Source: Megascapheus bottae (Eukaryota; Chordata; Mammalia; Rodentia; Geomyidae). From it: 64,000 bases of DNA. The notes under the pieces are model-generated. The model saw only the letters and a program-made list of their open reading frames with translations, was not told the DNA's origin and ran no database searches. The stretch lies in contig JANJXV010000025.1 of the NCBI GenBank assembly GCA_024803745.1, positions 22,579,110 through 22,643,109 on the forward strand. The letters are read 5' to 3'. The position numbers were made by a program, and so were the translations under genes. Positions 62,781 through 64,000 of the stretch are shown piece by piece. Within the stretch, counting starts at the first letter, position 1. Each line of letters begins with the position of its first letter.

Positions 62781-64000
62781 ACACATGGGTTTTGTAGGCG
62801 TGTGGGTTAGGAAAAAAGCCTTGTTCAGGCCCTCGTCCAGCAGGGAGCCTGGTGCAGTGAGGGTGGCAGTGGCGGGTGCTGGGGGGCACCTTGTGCCCTG
62901 GGAAAGCACCTACCTCAGAGGAGGCTGGTGGTGTGGCGCCTCTGTCCCACCTTCTAGGGAACAGCTCCTTTAAGCCATGTGACGAAGCGGGGTCCCCTTT
63001 CTCCATGATCTCCATCCTGCTTTGCACATAGTTGGCCTTGCTCCTCTGGGTGGGCTACTGGGGTCTCACTCCCCTGTCCCCCCAAGTGCCTAGCCAAGGT
63101 TTGTCCTGACAGAAGACAGCAGGAGGGCAGGTTGGCGCAGGTGGCAGGAGAGAAGGGAGCTGTGTGTGGGCTGGGAGTGGACGTGACTCGGGCACTCTGG
63201 CGTGTCTGAAGTTCAGCCTTCTCTAGCTGTCCATGTGTGCAAGTAGCACTCCCTCCTCACATTTTCCAGGAAAAGAAGCCTGTTCTTTATGGGTCCCACA
63301 GACCGGATGGGTGGCATGCACACGCGTGCATGGCTCTTAGCTGCAACTATCCTCCTTCAGTTGAGAAAGCAGGAAATAGAATACCCCAATGGCTCTGTTG
63401 TTGAAAGGAGCCTGCCAGGGAGGCATGTGCGCATGTGTGGGTGAGGGGTGTGGCGTGCCTCGAGAGCTTGTCTCTCCAGCTTGTGGAACTGGAGGTGGGC
63501 TTGGACTGGTGGGGGAAAGGCTGTGGTGAGGAAGGCTACATGGAGGGGTTTGTTCCAAAACAGGTGCAACCTCAGCCAGTGGCACTGAGGACGAGGGAAG
63601 GCCTCCCACAAGTGACATTCATCTGGGCCAGTCCCTGGTGCCTGAGGAGAAACAGGAAGCTTTGTGGGTTCAGAGGATCCCAGCATGTGCTGAACACAGA
63701 ACATTCTTAGCAATAATACTGGGACAGTGGCTGAGCAGGGGCCGTGTGTGGCTCAGTGTCATGGAGACGGCCACCTCAGCATCCCTTTTCACTCCCCGCA
63801 TCTCAGAGGTGGCACCTCTTGTCACTGGCACCATGGCTCCAACCCTAGGGGGTGATGAGGGCAGGGCTTGTTCTCCACGTTTGGTGTATGTCATGGCTGG
63901 GGACAGTGCCCACCAAACGTTAACTGATGACTTGGCAGATGGGCCCAGGCGGGGTTTCCCTGTTGGAAGCCACGTGGAGTCCTGCTGGGCAAAAGATCTT
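62781..64000. other. Downstream intergenic sequence
   Basis: GC-rich sequence after the XPO6 poly-A site. ORFs on both strands lack motifs and I see no promoter or exon. In human the next gene on this side is, as I recall, GSG1L, but nothing of it is visible here. Confidence 0.5.

Noticed and set aside
62781..64000. Possible next gene in GC-rich ORFs
   Set aside because: Overlapping ORFs on both strands without splice signals or recognisable protein; consistent with base composition alone.

Overview
This is mammalian nuclear DNA, almost certainly from a geomyoid rodent (kangaroo rats, pocket mice, pocket gophers). Introns dominate and exons are short. The main repeat is a dimeric SINE whose left half is a tRNA-Ala/ID-like monomer and whose right half matches the 'Geo' monomer. 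That IDL-Geo family is described only from Geomyoidea. I cannot name the species.

The window carries one gene, XPO6 (exportin-6), on the + strand. Exportin-6 is the karyopherin-beta that exports actin and profilin-actin from the nucleus. Exons 2 to 24 are all present (9756-62243). Added to an ATG that must lie in an upstream exon 1 outside the window, they give an uninterrupted 1125-codon reading frame, the length I recall for human exportin-6. Every exon was placed by reading its protein and matching splice sites and phases across each junction. The 3' UTR runs from 62244 to about 62780, with an AATAAA at 62757-62762.

Layout: 1-9755 is intron 1, with SINEs, an L1-like 3' end with perfect target duplications and a long polypyrimidine tract. 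9756-24277 holds exons 2-7 (importin-beta N-terminal domain, first HEAT repeats, and a Pro/Ser/Thr-rich linker in exon 6). 24278-44382 holds exons 8-13 among long SINE-filled introns. 44383-51000 holds exons 14-17. 54636-62243 holds exons 18-24, more GC-rich and SINE-poor. 62780-64000 is intergenic and I see no gene in it.

The main leads are these. Two SINE families with different left halves (tRNA/ID-like and 7SL/B1-like) share one right half. Intronic copies are strongly biased to antisense (about 48 to 11). Antisense IDL-Geo copies carry a ready-made 99-nt cassette exon with poly-T/CCAG acceptor and GTATGT donor; one in intron 6 would insert 33 residues in frame and one in intron 2 would create a stop. 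Intron 20 has a GC-AG splice pair, and intron 15 has a very weak GTCTTG donor. I saw no CRISPR array, RNA gene, viral gene or second protein-coding gene.
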